From: Microcaldota archaeon
Lineage (GTDB): Archaea; Micrarchaeota; Micrarchaeia; Micrarchaeales; Micrarchaeaceae
Assembly (NCBI GenBank): GCA_021829015.1
Contig: JAJZOJ010000029.1
Location: 1 to 18,655 of the forward strand
Direction: 5' to 3'
DNA: 18,655 nucleotides
Shown: piece after piece, positions 7,391 to 13,547 of the stretch
Numbering within the stretch: the first letter of the stretch is position 1
Layout of the letters: every line of letters starts with the position of its first letter
Program-made: the position numbers and the translations under genes
Notes under the pieces: generated by a model
What the model was told of the DNA's origin: nothing
Seen by the model: the letters and a program-made list of their open reading frames with translations, nothing else
Databases searched by the model: none

Positions 7391-8074
7391 ATGCATGTTT
7401 ATGACTTGGATGACGGGACCAGGCTCGTAAAGGCGGCAAGGAACAGCATAGAGCTCTTCATATCCAATCCACACTTCCAGAAGGATGTCGTCAAGAAAAG
7501 CGTCGAGGACCTTGACAGGAGCCACGGGATATTCGTAACCCTGCTGCACTATCCAACCAGGGAGCTGCGCGGGTGCATAGGGTTCCCCAGGCCTGTCGGT
7601 GCGATAGGGGAGCTCGTGGTAGATGCTGCGGTGGCAGCGGCCTTCGAGGATTCCAGATTCGTGTCGGTTTCCAGGCATGAGCTAGACGACCTTATAGTAG
7701 AGGTGGCAGTCCTTTCGGACATGACCAAGGTGAGCGGAGGGGAGAGCAAGAGGCTGAGCGAGATAAAGATAGGCAGGGACGGATTGATGATAGAATACGG
7801 GCTCAGGATGGGGCTTCTTCTGCCCTCCATGGCAGTAGAGAACGTCTGGAACAAAAAGAGGTTCATGGAGGAGGCATGCGAGAAGGCTGAGCTTCCGCGC
7901 AACTACTGGATGCAGCCGAACGTGAAGCTGTACAGATTCGAATCGCAGCTTTTCGTTGAGGAAACCCCGAAGGGCAACGTCGTGGAGGCAAAGTACGGTG
8001 AAACGGGCGAGAAGCAGATGGATAAACCAAAGGCAAGGAAGCGCAGGGCAAAGGCCCCAAGAAGGCGCAAATAA
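7391..8074 (+). CDS. AMMECR1 domain protein with basic C-terminal tail
   Basis: 227-residue AMMECR1-family protein, a fold conserved in archaea, eukaryotes and some bacteria; its biochemical role is not established, though the gene often neighbours radical SAM and MEMO-type genes. Seen: the hallmark LRGCIGFP (59-66), the segments VAAAFEDSRF (81-90) and LIVEVAVLSD, the region GLMIEYGLRMGLLLPSMAVE and the WNKKRFMEEACEKA helix. The last 17 residues (about 211-227) are almost all Lys, Arg and Ala, an extension that might bind nucleic acid. The frame runs open from 7289, but the ATG at 7391 lies about 30 nt below a TATA-like box and removes 34 residues that overlap the rnhA start and look non-coding. 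The tRNA-Ile gene follows 37 nt later. Confidence 0.9.
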   Translation: MHVYDLDDGTRLVKAARNSIELFISNPHFQKDVVKKSVEDLDRSHGIFVTLLHYPTRELRGCIGFPRPVGAIGELVVDAAVAAAFEDSRFVSVSRHELDDLIVEVAVLSDMTKVSGGESKRLSEIKIGRDGLMIEYGLRMGLLLPSMAVENVWNKKRFMEEACEKAELPRNYWMQPNVKLYRFESQLFVEETPKGNVVEAKYGETGEKQMDKPKARKRRAKAPRRRK

Positions 8075-8081
8075 TCAGCAT

Positions 8082-8092
8082 ATTATATTTAA
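8082..8092 (+). promoter_or_regulatory. TATA-like box for tRNA-Ile
   Basis: ATTATATTTAA lies 20-30 nt before the first base of the tRNA at 8112, the expected archaeal distance. Confidence 0.5.
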
Positions 8093-8111
8093 TCCTACAA
8101 AGGTTTAAGCG

Positions 8112-8186
8112 GGGCTCGTAGCTTAGCATGGTTGGAGCGCTCGACTGATAATCGAGAGGTCCTGAGTTCAAATCTCAGCGGGCCCA
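8112..8186 (+). tRNA. tRNA-Ile (anticodon GAU)
   Basis: A complete cloverleaf can be drawn. The acceptor stem pairs GGGCTCG with CGGGCCC (one G-U). The D arm closes GCTT with GAGC. The anticodon stem CTCGA/TCGAG encloses the loop CTGATAA with anticodon GAT. The variable loop is AGGTC, and the T arm is CTGAG-TTCAAAT-CTCAG. The discriminator is A, and CCA is not encoded. There is no intron. It reads AUC (and AUU by wobble); the AUA codon, very common here, needs another tRNA. Confidence 0.97.
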
Positions 8187-8740
8187 AGAAAACTACTTCC
8201 TTAAAGAAATACCATTGGCGCAATTAGTTCTTGCATTCCCACTAAATGGTAGGTACTCCTCATAATGGATGATGCCTTTTTTCCTCGCTTTTTCCAGCGC
8301 TGCAAGTTGCTTTTCATTAACATAAAGTACGCTTTCACGGTCGCTATACACCCTGGAGCTAACTGTACCATGTTCAAGGGCTATTAATGCAGCATGGGCT
8401 TTCTCATCCACATCCATAAAGTTTAATGCACGCCCCCCCTCCAATTTTTTGTTTTATTTTCATAACATCACTAAAACAGATAACCATTAATCCGCTATCC
8501 TAATACTTTCCTTTTTGCCTTTAATAGGTTATTTTCCCTCTCTAATCTCTGTACCTGCCTTAATAAACTTTTAATCCTAGGAGTTATAGTGGGCATAAAA
8601 GTAACTTCACTTTGTTCTATTACTATTATGTCCTCTCCCTTGAATTCCTGCAAGTTCTCTTTAAGCTCTCTAAAATATGCTATTAAGCAGCTGGCAAATA
8701 AATATCAAAAGAAGGAGAATCGTTAAATTCAATGTCTAAG
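8187..8740. other. AT-rich pocket between tRNA-Ile and the EamA gene
   Basis: About 550 bases clearly richer in A and T than the rest of the window. It starts at the 3' end of a tRNA gene and holds only the two small minus-strand frames described separately. I searched by eye for a second copy of the tRNA 3' end (an attachment-site repeat) and saw none, and there is no integrase. It could be the remnant of an integrated element or simply a relaxed intergenic region. Confidence 0.45.
8193..8417 (-). CDS. Small hypothetical protein in AT-rich pocket
   Basis: 74-residue reading frame whose product I do not recognise. It begins MDVDEKAHAALIALEHG, has a middle part rich in charged residues and helices (NEKQLAALEKARKKG), and shows no membrane segment, signal peptide or cysteine pair. 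The frame can be extended nine codons to a TTG at 8444, but the ATG at 8417 gives the more natural start. The stop is 7 bp from the 3' end of the convergent tRNA-Ile. Codon use is AT-rich, unlike the GC-rich neighbours, which suggests acquired DNA. Together with the possible upstream frame at 8495-8653 it might form a two-gene unit. The frame is probably real because its composition looks protein-like, but there is no homology support. Confidence 0.5.
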   Translation of the reverse strand: MDVDEKAHAALIALEHGTVSSRVYSDRESVLYVNEKQLAALEKARKKGIIHYEEYLPFSGNARTNCANGISLRK

Positions 8741-8745
8741 GCCAT
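8495..8745 (-). pseudogene. Small unrecognised gene, possibly split by a frameshift
   Basis: Two abutting minus-strand frames. The first starts at ATG 8745 (MALDIEFNDSPSFDIYLPAA) and stops at 8683. The second is in the -1 frame, open from just before 8686 to TAG 8495, and reads YFRELKENLQEFKGEDIIVI and ends in a heptad-like segment (IKSLLRQVQRLERENNLL), a probable short coiled coil. The second frame has no ATG near its 5' end; TTG 8653 would give a 52-residue protein. A TATA-like TATTAATA (8769-8776) lies about 25-30 nt before ATG 8745, fitting a leaderless start. Either one nucleotide was lost from an approximately 80-residue gene, or two tiny genes exist, or this is chance. No family is recognised and it has no obvious partner apart from the small gene downstream. 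Confidence 0.35.
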
Positions 8746-8768
8746 TGTTTTCTTTCCTGTCCGCGTGC

Positions 8769-8777
8769 TATTAATAA
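8769..8777. promoter_or_regulatory. TATA-like box upstream of the EamA transporter, possibly bidirectional
   Basis: TATTAATAA lies 36-44 nt before the ATG at 8813. Being nearly palindromic, it also sits about 25-30 nt before the minus-strand ATG at 8745. Confidence 0.45.
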
Positions 8778-8812
8778 GCATACAGCCCAATTGTCTGATT
8801 ACCCGTGATCGA

Positions 8813-9685
8813 ATGGATGCGGCAACCATAGGGATAACGTTCGGCTTTGCCTCAATGCTGCTTTTCGGAATAGCCAACTTCGTTGCAGGCATCTATGCGA
8901 AGAGATACGACCCTATAATGGTTCTTTCATGGTACTTCTCGTCGAGCAGCGTTATACTGCTCGTTGTCGCCTTCGCGTTCTTCAAGGTTCCCCATGTCTC
9001 CCCTGCAGGCGTCGTTGAGCTTATAGGTGCGGCAATCGCGAGCGCCGTGGGAATATTCTTCTTCTATAGGGGATTGGGCTCCGGTAACATATCCGTAGTG
9101 GTTCCGGTAGCCTCTGCATACACCATACCCGCGGTGATAATATCCGTAGTAGTGCTTGGCGAGACGCTTGGCTCGATGCAGATTGCGGGAATAGCCGCGG
9201 CGATACTCGGCACCATACTCATAGGGATAAAATTCGGCAATCTCCATAAGTCCAAGGGGGCGCTTTCCGCGGGTATGGGATCCGCGGTGCTTACCCTATT
9301 CATATGGGGGGCATTTTACCCATTGATAGGATTCCTGTCGGAGGGCATGGGGTGGATATGGCCGGTTCTAGCCTCCTCCGCGGGCACCGCATTGATATTC
9401 GTCGCATACGGGCTTGCAACAAAAAGGGACATGAGCCTGCCCCGCAAGGGCTCCGCAGGCATATTCGCCTATGCGTGGACTGCCACGACCGCATTTGCGC
9501 TCTACAGCATTGGCGCAGGAACAGGGAACATAGCGCTCGTGGCCGCGATAGCAGCTGCTGCACCGTTGATTACAGTGGTGCTTGCCATGCTGCTGCTCAA
9601 GGAAAGGCTGGAGCCGATACAAATTGCAGGGCTGGCTCTGATAATCGTAGGGCTGATTGCGATATCCGCATTCAGTGGCCTGTGA
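8813..9685 (+). CDS. EamA/DMT-superfamily transporter
   Basis: 290-residue integral membrane protein of the drug/metabolite transporter superfamily, most likely with ten membrane helices in two EamA halves. Hydrophobic helices follow one another almost without loops, for example IGITFGFASMLLFGIANF, VILLVVAFAFF and IAGIAAAILGTILIGI. The two repeat-typical segments are VVPVASAYTIPAVIISVVVLGE with LGTILIGI in the first half, and VAAIAAAAPLITVVLAMLLLKERLEP with LIIVGLIAI in the second. Substrate unknown; this group exports amino acids, sugars, nucleotides or drugs. The frame opens at 8732, but the ATG at 8813 is preferred. GTGATC, matching the archaeal 16S tail, precedes it, and the residues added by the upstream start are polar and lie over the TATA box. 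It ends with a 14-bp tail-to-tail overlap with the next gene. Confidence 0.88.
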   Translation: MDAATIGITFGFASMLLFGIANFVAGIYAKRYDPIMVLSWYFSSSSVILLVVAFAFFKVPHVSPAGVVELIGAAIASAVGIFFFYRGLGSGNISVVVPVASAYTIPAVIISVVVLGETLGSMQIAGIAAAILGTILIGIKFGNLHKSKGALSAGMGSAVLTLFIWGAFYPLIGFLSEGMGWIWPVLASSAGTALIFVAYGLATKRDMSLPRKGSAGIFAYAWTATTAFALYSIGAGTGNIALVAAIAAAAPLITVVLAMLLLKERLEPIQIAGLALIIVGLIAISAFSGL

Positions 9686-10592
9686 TTATCCTCTTCGCAT
9701 TGGTCATGTATTCCTTGGAATCGTCCGACATCCTTGGATAGCCGTCCAGTACGGAATTTATGGATTCGATGCTTACCCCGCTCCTCTTTGCGAGGTCCCG
9801 CATGTTCTCAACCATTTTGGATATGGTCGGGGTCTTAGGCGGCTGGCCCTCAAGGCTTCCATTCCTGAGCATGTCATACATCGCGCGCGGTATGGCATCG
9901 ATTATGTGCGGCGACTCGGAGAAAATCCTCATCGCGCCGGCTATGTCCAGTTTGACATCGTTCTGCCTGGCCATCAGCTCTAGTGACTCCGCGAATATTG
10001 GGAATATGGAGTAGAATATCACGTTGGACGCGCCCTTTGCCATGTGGCCTGCCCCGCTCTCCCCGAGGTATTGATAGGAGCTGTTGGATGCTATGGCCTT
10101 GAAGACCGGCCTGGCCGTCTCGAATGCCTTTTCGTCACCGCCCACCATGAGCGCGACATACCTGCCAACATCATTGGGGCCTCCTGCGACGCCAACGTCA
10201 AGATACGAGACGCCGATCTTGCCTAGGTCCTTATAGTTGTCGATTGAATTCTGGTACTTCGAATTGGAGCCGTCCACGACTATGTCGCCCCTCTTTACGT
10301 GGTCGGAAAGCTTCACCACCATCTCCTTTGTTGGATTATCAGGCGACACCATCATCCATATTATCGGGTTTTCGCTATGCGAATGCACGTGGGACACGAG
10401 GCCCTTAAGGTCCTCAGCCACATGGACTCCCTCGACATCCATGAAGAATTTCGTCCTTTCAGGGGTCCTGTTGAATACCGCGATCGGGAAGCCGTTCTTG
10501 CGCAACGTCTCCGCTATGTTGGTGCCCATGTCCCCCAGGCCTATTATCCCTATTGTGTCCCTTGTGCTATTTTTCGCCTTGGTGCCGCTCAT
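9672..10592 (-). CDS. Beta-hydroxyacid dehydrogenase related to 6-phosphogluconate dehydrogenase
   Basis: 306-residue NAD(P)-dependent oxidoreductase of the 3-hydroxyisobutyrate / 6-phosphogluconate dehydrogenase superfamily. Seen: Rossmann GIIGLGDMG (15-23) followed by VFNRTPE (39-45, Arg suggesting NADP), the GDIVVDGSNS segment, VAGGPNDVG (substrate loop) and AGHMAKGASN with the superfamily catalytic Lys186 and Asn190. The true 6-phosphogluconate dehydrogenase in this window (16778) shares the DGSNS and VGGD segments. Here, however, the His before the catalytic Asn is replaced by Ser189, and IEYG reads IFYS, so the Glu that protonates the product enediol is missing. The substrate is thus probably another hydroxy acid. 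The start chosen removes 18 residues: ATG 10592 has GTGAT just upstream and a TATA-like box 32-44 nt before it. Confidence 0.82.
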   Translation of the reverse strand: MSGTKAKNSTRDTIGIIGLGDMGTNIAETLRKNGFPIAVFNRTPERTKFFMDVEGVHVAEDLKGLVSHVHSHSENPIIWMMVSPDNPTKEMVVKLSDHVKRGDIVVDGSNSKYQNSIDNYKDLGKIGVSYLDVGVAGGPNDVGRYVALMVGGDEKAFETARPVFKAIASNSSYQYLGESGAGHMAKGASNVIFYSIFPIFAESLELMARQNDVKLDIAGAMRIFSESPHIIDAIPRAMYDMLRNGSLEGQPPKTPTISKMVENMRDLAKRSGVSIESINSVLDGYPRMSDDSKEYMTNAKRIITGH

Positions 10593-10623
10593 CCATATCA
10601 CTTGATACAAAACCGCAAATGTA

Positions 10624-10636
10624 ACTTTATAATAGG
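10624..10636 (-). promoter_or_regulatory. TATA-like box for the beta-hydroxyacid dehydrogenase
   Basis: The minus-strand CCTATTATAAAGT lies 32-44 nt upstream of ATG 10592. The divergent Gfo/Idh/MocA gene has a separate box at 10645-10656. Confidence 0.5.
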
Positions 10637-10644
10637 TTTCTTTC

Positions 10645-10656
10645 AAATATATAAAA
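10645..10656 (+). promoter_or_regulatory. TATA-like box for the Gfo/Idh/MocA gene
   Basis: AAATATATAAAA lies 32-43 nt before ATG 10688. It is a strong AT-rich match. Confidence 0.55.
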
Positions 10657-10687
10657 TCTACCGTCCAGTTTTGAAATAGACGATATT

Positions 10688-11806
10688 ATGGGGTGCAGAT
10701 TAGGGGTAGTGGGGCTTGGCCATTGGTTCGCATGGCTAAAGGCGGGAGTGAATTCCGGCGAGGGCCTGGACCTTAGGAAAGCGGTAGGGACAAGGCCATT
10801 CGAGGACAAGGCAGAGCTTCTGGCAGGCTTCGGCATAGACAAGGCCTCGTATTACATATCAGATGCATCGGGAAGCATTCCCGAGGATTTCTTCAACGGC
10901 ATAGACATGGTGCACATATCTGACCCGAACAGGTTCCACATGCTGCAGGCGATGGAATCGCTGAGGCACGGAAAGAGAGTCATAGTGGAGAAGACCCTTG
11001 CCACTGACGAGGGGCAGTTCAGGAGCATAGTGAACCACGTAAGGGACAACGGACTGGAGGGCAGCATATACCTGCACCTCCATTACATACACAAGCAGCC
11101 CTCGGTCCAGCTTGCCTCGGGGCTCGGGGGGATCATAGCGCGCGAGGGGAAGATAAGTGCGGTAAGCGCCGCGTTCTTCGAGGAGGTAAACGAGGAGGAT
11201 GTCAGGAGGACCTGGCTCCTCGACATGGCCAACGGGGGCATATTCATGGACTGGGTTCACCCGTACGAGGTAATATACTATTCAACAAGGTGCAGGTTCG
11301 GCGCGCTTTCTAGCGTAAGGAACCTTGTGGTAAACGAAAGTTACAGCAAGGAATTCCCGACGGGAGTCGAATCTACGGTCGGGCTTTCCGGGGAGAATTT
11401 CGTGGATGGGGCAACCGCTACGATAAGGGTAGCAAAGGGGGTCCCTGCAGGCAGGTCTGCGAAATCTATAAGGATACTCTTCGAATCTGGCAGGATACTG
11501 AACATGGATTTCCCTAGCCACGAAAGGGAGTTCAACTCGCAGGAAAGGGGCGCGCTGAGATTCGATGGCTCGGATGATGCGCAACCTGGCAGGCTTTCCG
11601 GGAGCAACACCTCGGAGATGTTCGTTGACGACGTGATGGACCTGTGCAAGGGCAGCCACAGCGGCCTTAAGATAGGGGACATAGAGGAGATATTCAGGCC
11701 GCAGTGGGAATACCAGAGGATGTACAAGGGCATAGGCATGGAATCTGGAGGCGATGCGGTGAACAGGTTCATCTCCGAGGGAGTCTCCAATGCCACACAT
11801 GCGTAA
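10688..11806 (+). CDS. Gfo/Idh/MocA-family oxidoreductase
   Basis: 372-residue NAD(P)-dependent oxidoreductase of the family that oxidises or reduces sugars, inositols and related polyols. Seen: N-terminal Rossmann GVVGLGHWFAW (6-16), VHISDPNRFH (75-84), the family EKP motif as VEKTLAT (Lys102 is the expected catalytic residue; Pro is changed to Thr), and the GG..MDWVHPYEV segment with His191 in the place of the conserved active-site His. The C-terminal half is the predicted alpha/beta substrate domain. The exact sugar cannot be read from the sequence. It diverges from the beta-hydroxyacid dehydrogenase, so the two may act on successive intermediates of sugar-acid metabolism. A glucose or glucose-6-phosphate dehydrogenase-like role feeding gnd is possible but unsupported. 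The mechanosensitive channel gene follows 40 nt later. Confidence 0.82.
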   Translation: MGCRLGVVGLGHWFAWLKAGVNSGEGLDLRKAVGTRPFEDKAELLAGFGIDKASYYISDASGSIPEDFFNGIDMVHISDPNRFHMLQAMESLRHGKRVIVEKTLATDEGQFRSIVNHVRDNGLEGSIYLHLHYIHKQPSVQLASGLGGIIAREGKISAVSAAFFEEVNEEDVRRTWLLDMANGGIFMDWVHPYEVIYYSTRCRFGALSSVRNLVVNESYSKEFPTGVESTVGLSGENFVDGATATIRVAKGVPAGRSAKSIRILFESGRILNMDFPSHEREFNSQERGALRFDGSDDAQPGRLSGSNTSEMFVDDVMDLCKGSHSGLKIGDIEEIFRPQWEYQRMYKGIGMESGGDAVNRFISEGVSNATHA

Positions 11807-11813
11807 TTAAAAA
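11804..11813 (+). promoter_or_regulatory. TATA-like box for the MscS gene
   Basis: TAATTAAAAA overlaps the stop codon of the Gfo/Idh/MocA gene and lies 34-43 nt before the TTG start at 11847. Confidence 0.35.
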
Positions 11814-11846
11814 TGCATCTATGCAAATATGAGAAGGTGACCAGCC

Positions 11847-12743
11847 TTGGCCGGCAGAGCGGGCATCAAGCACGCAATTGAGCCGCTGATAGTGGTGTGC
11901 TCCATATTGGCATACCTGATAGCGATCTCCTATGATTCTGTAGCTGTCGAATACCCCTTCGTGCCTGCGCTTGCCATGCAGATCGCCATAGGCATCGCGC
12001 TCGTGTACGTGCTTGCCGGGATCATAGTCGCCTTATGGGGGCCGACCAGCAGGAACGGGGAGGCGCATGAGACCGCGCAGATACTCAGGCTAGTCGCATA
12101 CCCTGTATTGGCGATAGTGCTCCTCCATACAATGAAGGTGTCGATAGCAAGCCTGCTCGTAGGTGCGGGATTCCTAGGGATAGTGGTAGGCCTGGCTACG
12201 CAGAGCACCCTTGGCAACATATTTGCAGGATTGTCGATGCTCTACTCCAGGCCGTTCAAGGCGGGGGACAAGATAACCTTCATGCCGCTTTACTACTCTA
12301 TACAGGCGCCCACATACATGCATGAGCCGATGTTCTCCGAGATTACCGGGACCGTGAAGAGCATAGGGGTCATATACACGCGGCTCATGAAGGACGACCA
12401 CATACTCATGTACATACCGAACTCAGCGATGAACCAGGGGTTGCTGCAGAACCACAGCAGGATAAGCGAGCGCTCCATACGCGTAAGGCTGGACGTTCCT
12501 AGGGAAACGGACATAGGCGAATTCAGGAAAGCGCTGCATGCAAGGCTTTCCGGAAGCGAGCACAGCAGGTACATGGAAAAGCTCATGGACCTTACTACTA
12601 AGATATCCCTGATAAGCAGCGAGCAGAGCATGGGGATAATAATAAATGCGAGGGTCAAGGTGCTTGATTACGACGAGGTCAGCCAATGGCTCTCCGAGAA
12701 CGCGATCAAGGCGCTGCTCGACGTAAAGCGCAGCAGGAGATAA
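11847..12743 (+). CDS. MscS-family mechanosensitive ion channel
   Basis: 298-residue small-conductance mechanosensitive channel, which opens under membrane tension to release solutes during osmotic downshock. Three membrane helices are predicted at about 10-28, 40-63 and 85-130. The third includes the pore helix, with hallmark GFLGIVVGLATQSTLGNIFAGL and RPFKAGDKI. The beta domain follows with GTVKSIGVIYTRL and IPNSAM (170-175), then a C-terminal alpha/beta domain. Between DKI and GTVKSIG about 25 extra residues (TFMPLYYSIQAPTYMHE...) are present, where most MscS proteins have only a few. Translation appears to start at TTG: GAAGGTGA lies 6 nt before it, and the only nearby ATG (11829) is followed at once by a stop in its own frame. 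A weak TATA-like box precedes it. It converges on the carbonic anhydrase-like operon with a 72-nt gap. Confidence 0.9.
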   Translation: MAGRAGIKHAIEPLIVVCSILAYLIAISYDSVAVEYPFVPALAMQIAIGIALVYVLAGIIVALWGPTSRNGEAHETAQILRLVAYPVLAIVLLHTMKVSIASLLVGAGFLGIVVGLATQSTLGNIFAGLSMLYSRPFKAGDKITFMPLYYSIQAPTYMHEPMFSEITGTVKSIGVIYTRLMKDDHILMYIPNSAMNQGLLQNHSRISERSIRVRLDVPRETDIGEFRKALHARLSGSEHSRYMEKLMDLTTKISLISSEQSMGIIINARVKVLDYDEVSQWLSENAIKALLDVKRSRR

Positions 12744-12815
12744 GAAAAAGGAAAAATTGGATGATGCATTAAGCCCCAATGCAGGCACCGGAATGCTTCG
12801 CGGCCTGGCAAGAGG

Positions 12816-13547
12816 TCAGAACCCCATGACTTCTGGGCTTATCTCGTACCTGTTGAACAGCGATGAGAATGCGGGACTGGATGCCCAGTGCTGCAGTACC
12901 TCGTTGTCCTTCTTTGCCGCAGATATGAACATCACATCGCGTAGGCCCAGCTTGTCTATCGCAAGCAATGCCGGAGGTACCACCTCGTCCAGCGCATTTG
13001 CCTGCACGAAGTATGTTTCGTTTACGTCCAGGCCATGCCTTTCCGACAGCTCCACGTACCTTCCGGAGAAGGCGGTGCCTATCGCAAGCGCGTGCCTGCC
13101 ATTCGACTTCGGTATATCCATCTTCGAGAGGTCTACCAGCTCGCATTCGCACCTTGTGCCCGGGTGTGCCTTGGACAGGGATGCGAGGCTTGCCCTCTGC
13201 AGCTCGGTGTTGGCGTTCTCTATTTCTATTGCGCTTGAGTAGCTCCTTCCCGCGAGAGGCGCAATGACCTTGTCGTATATCCCTGCATTCGATTCCACAT
13301 CGTCGAGCTGCTTGCCTGCTTCCAATTCGGAGCATGCGGCACGCGCCACCTTCATCGCCCCGCAATCGGTATGGGTATAGCAGTCCACCTCTGCAGGCGA
13401 AACCGTTCCTATCGTGCCCAATGCGGAGGCAACGCATCCGCCGGCATTCCGCACGATTATCGTTGAATCTTTCGTCTCGCCGCCAGACAGCCTATCGAAG
13501 AACATGTTGAGCCTGCGGTCCATGCACCCTATCAATACGCGCTGCAT
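12816..13547 (-). CDS. Beta-carbonic anhydrase-like protein B
   Basis: 243-residue protein with the beta-carbonic anhydrase signature. The zinc-ligand set is Cys8 in GCMDRR, then His59 and Cys62 in HTDCGAM. The Asp-Arg dyad is Asp10 and Arg12 (C-x-D-x-R), and VRNAGG (32-37) is the active-site strand. Beta-carbonic anhydrases interconvert CO2 and bicarbonate at a zinc site formed across a dimer. The residues after about 100 do not resemble the usual family body and end with an alpha/beta segment rich in Ala, so this may be a divergent branch with another activity. It has no signal peptide and is probably cytosolic. It is the second gene of a pair: its ATG directly follows the TAG stop of the paralogue, so translation is probably coupled. 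Zinc-site assignment is firm; carbonic anhydrase activity is inferred. Confidence 0.75.
   Translation of the reverse strand: MQRVLIGCMDRRLNMFFDRLSGGETKDSTIIVRNAGGCVASALGTIGTVSPAEVDCYTHTDCGAMKVARAACSELEAGKQLDDVESNAGIYDKVIAPLAGRSYSSAIEIENANTELQRASLASLSKAHPGTRCECELVDLSKMDIPKSNGRHALAIGTAFSGRYVELSERHGLDVNETYFVQANALDEVVPPALLAIDKLGLRDVMFISAAKKDNEVLQHWASSPAFSSLFNRYEISPEVMGF

Noticed and set aside
8680..8690. Programmed -1 frameshift site joining the two small minus-strand frames
   Set aside because: No X-XXY-YYZ slippery heptamer or clear downstream hairpin is visible, so a mutation or chance is more likely.
8187..8812. Attachment-site repeat of the tRNA-Ile 3' end
   Set aside because: I looked for a second copy of the T arm or acceptor sequence downstream of the tRNA and saw none within the AT-rich pocket.
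12757..13242. Plus-strand open frame of 161 codons after the MscS gene
   Set aside because: It is Ser and Ala-rich antisense of the carbonic anhydrase-like gene, with no promoter-like element and no recognisable domain.
12769..13437. Open frame of 222 codons on the minus strand overlapping carbonic anhydrase-like gene B
   Set aside because: It is a shifted frame of the same strand, rich in Arg, Gly and Cys without motifs; the other frame has the zinc-site motifs.
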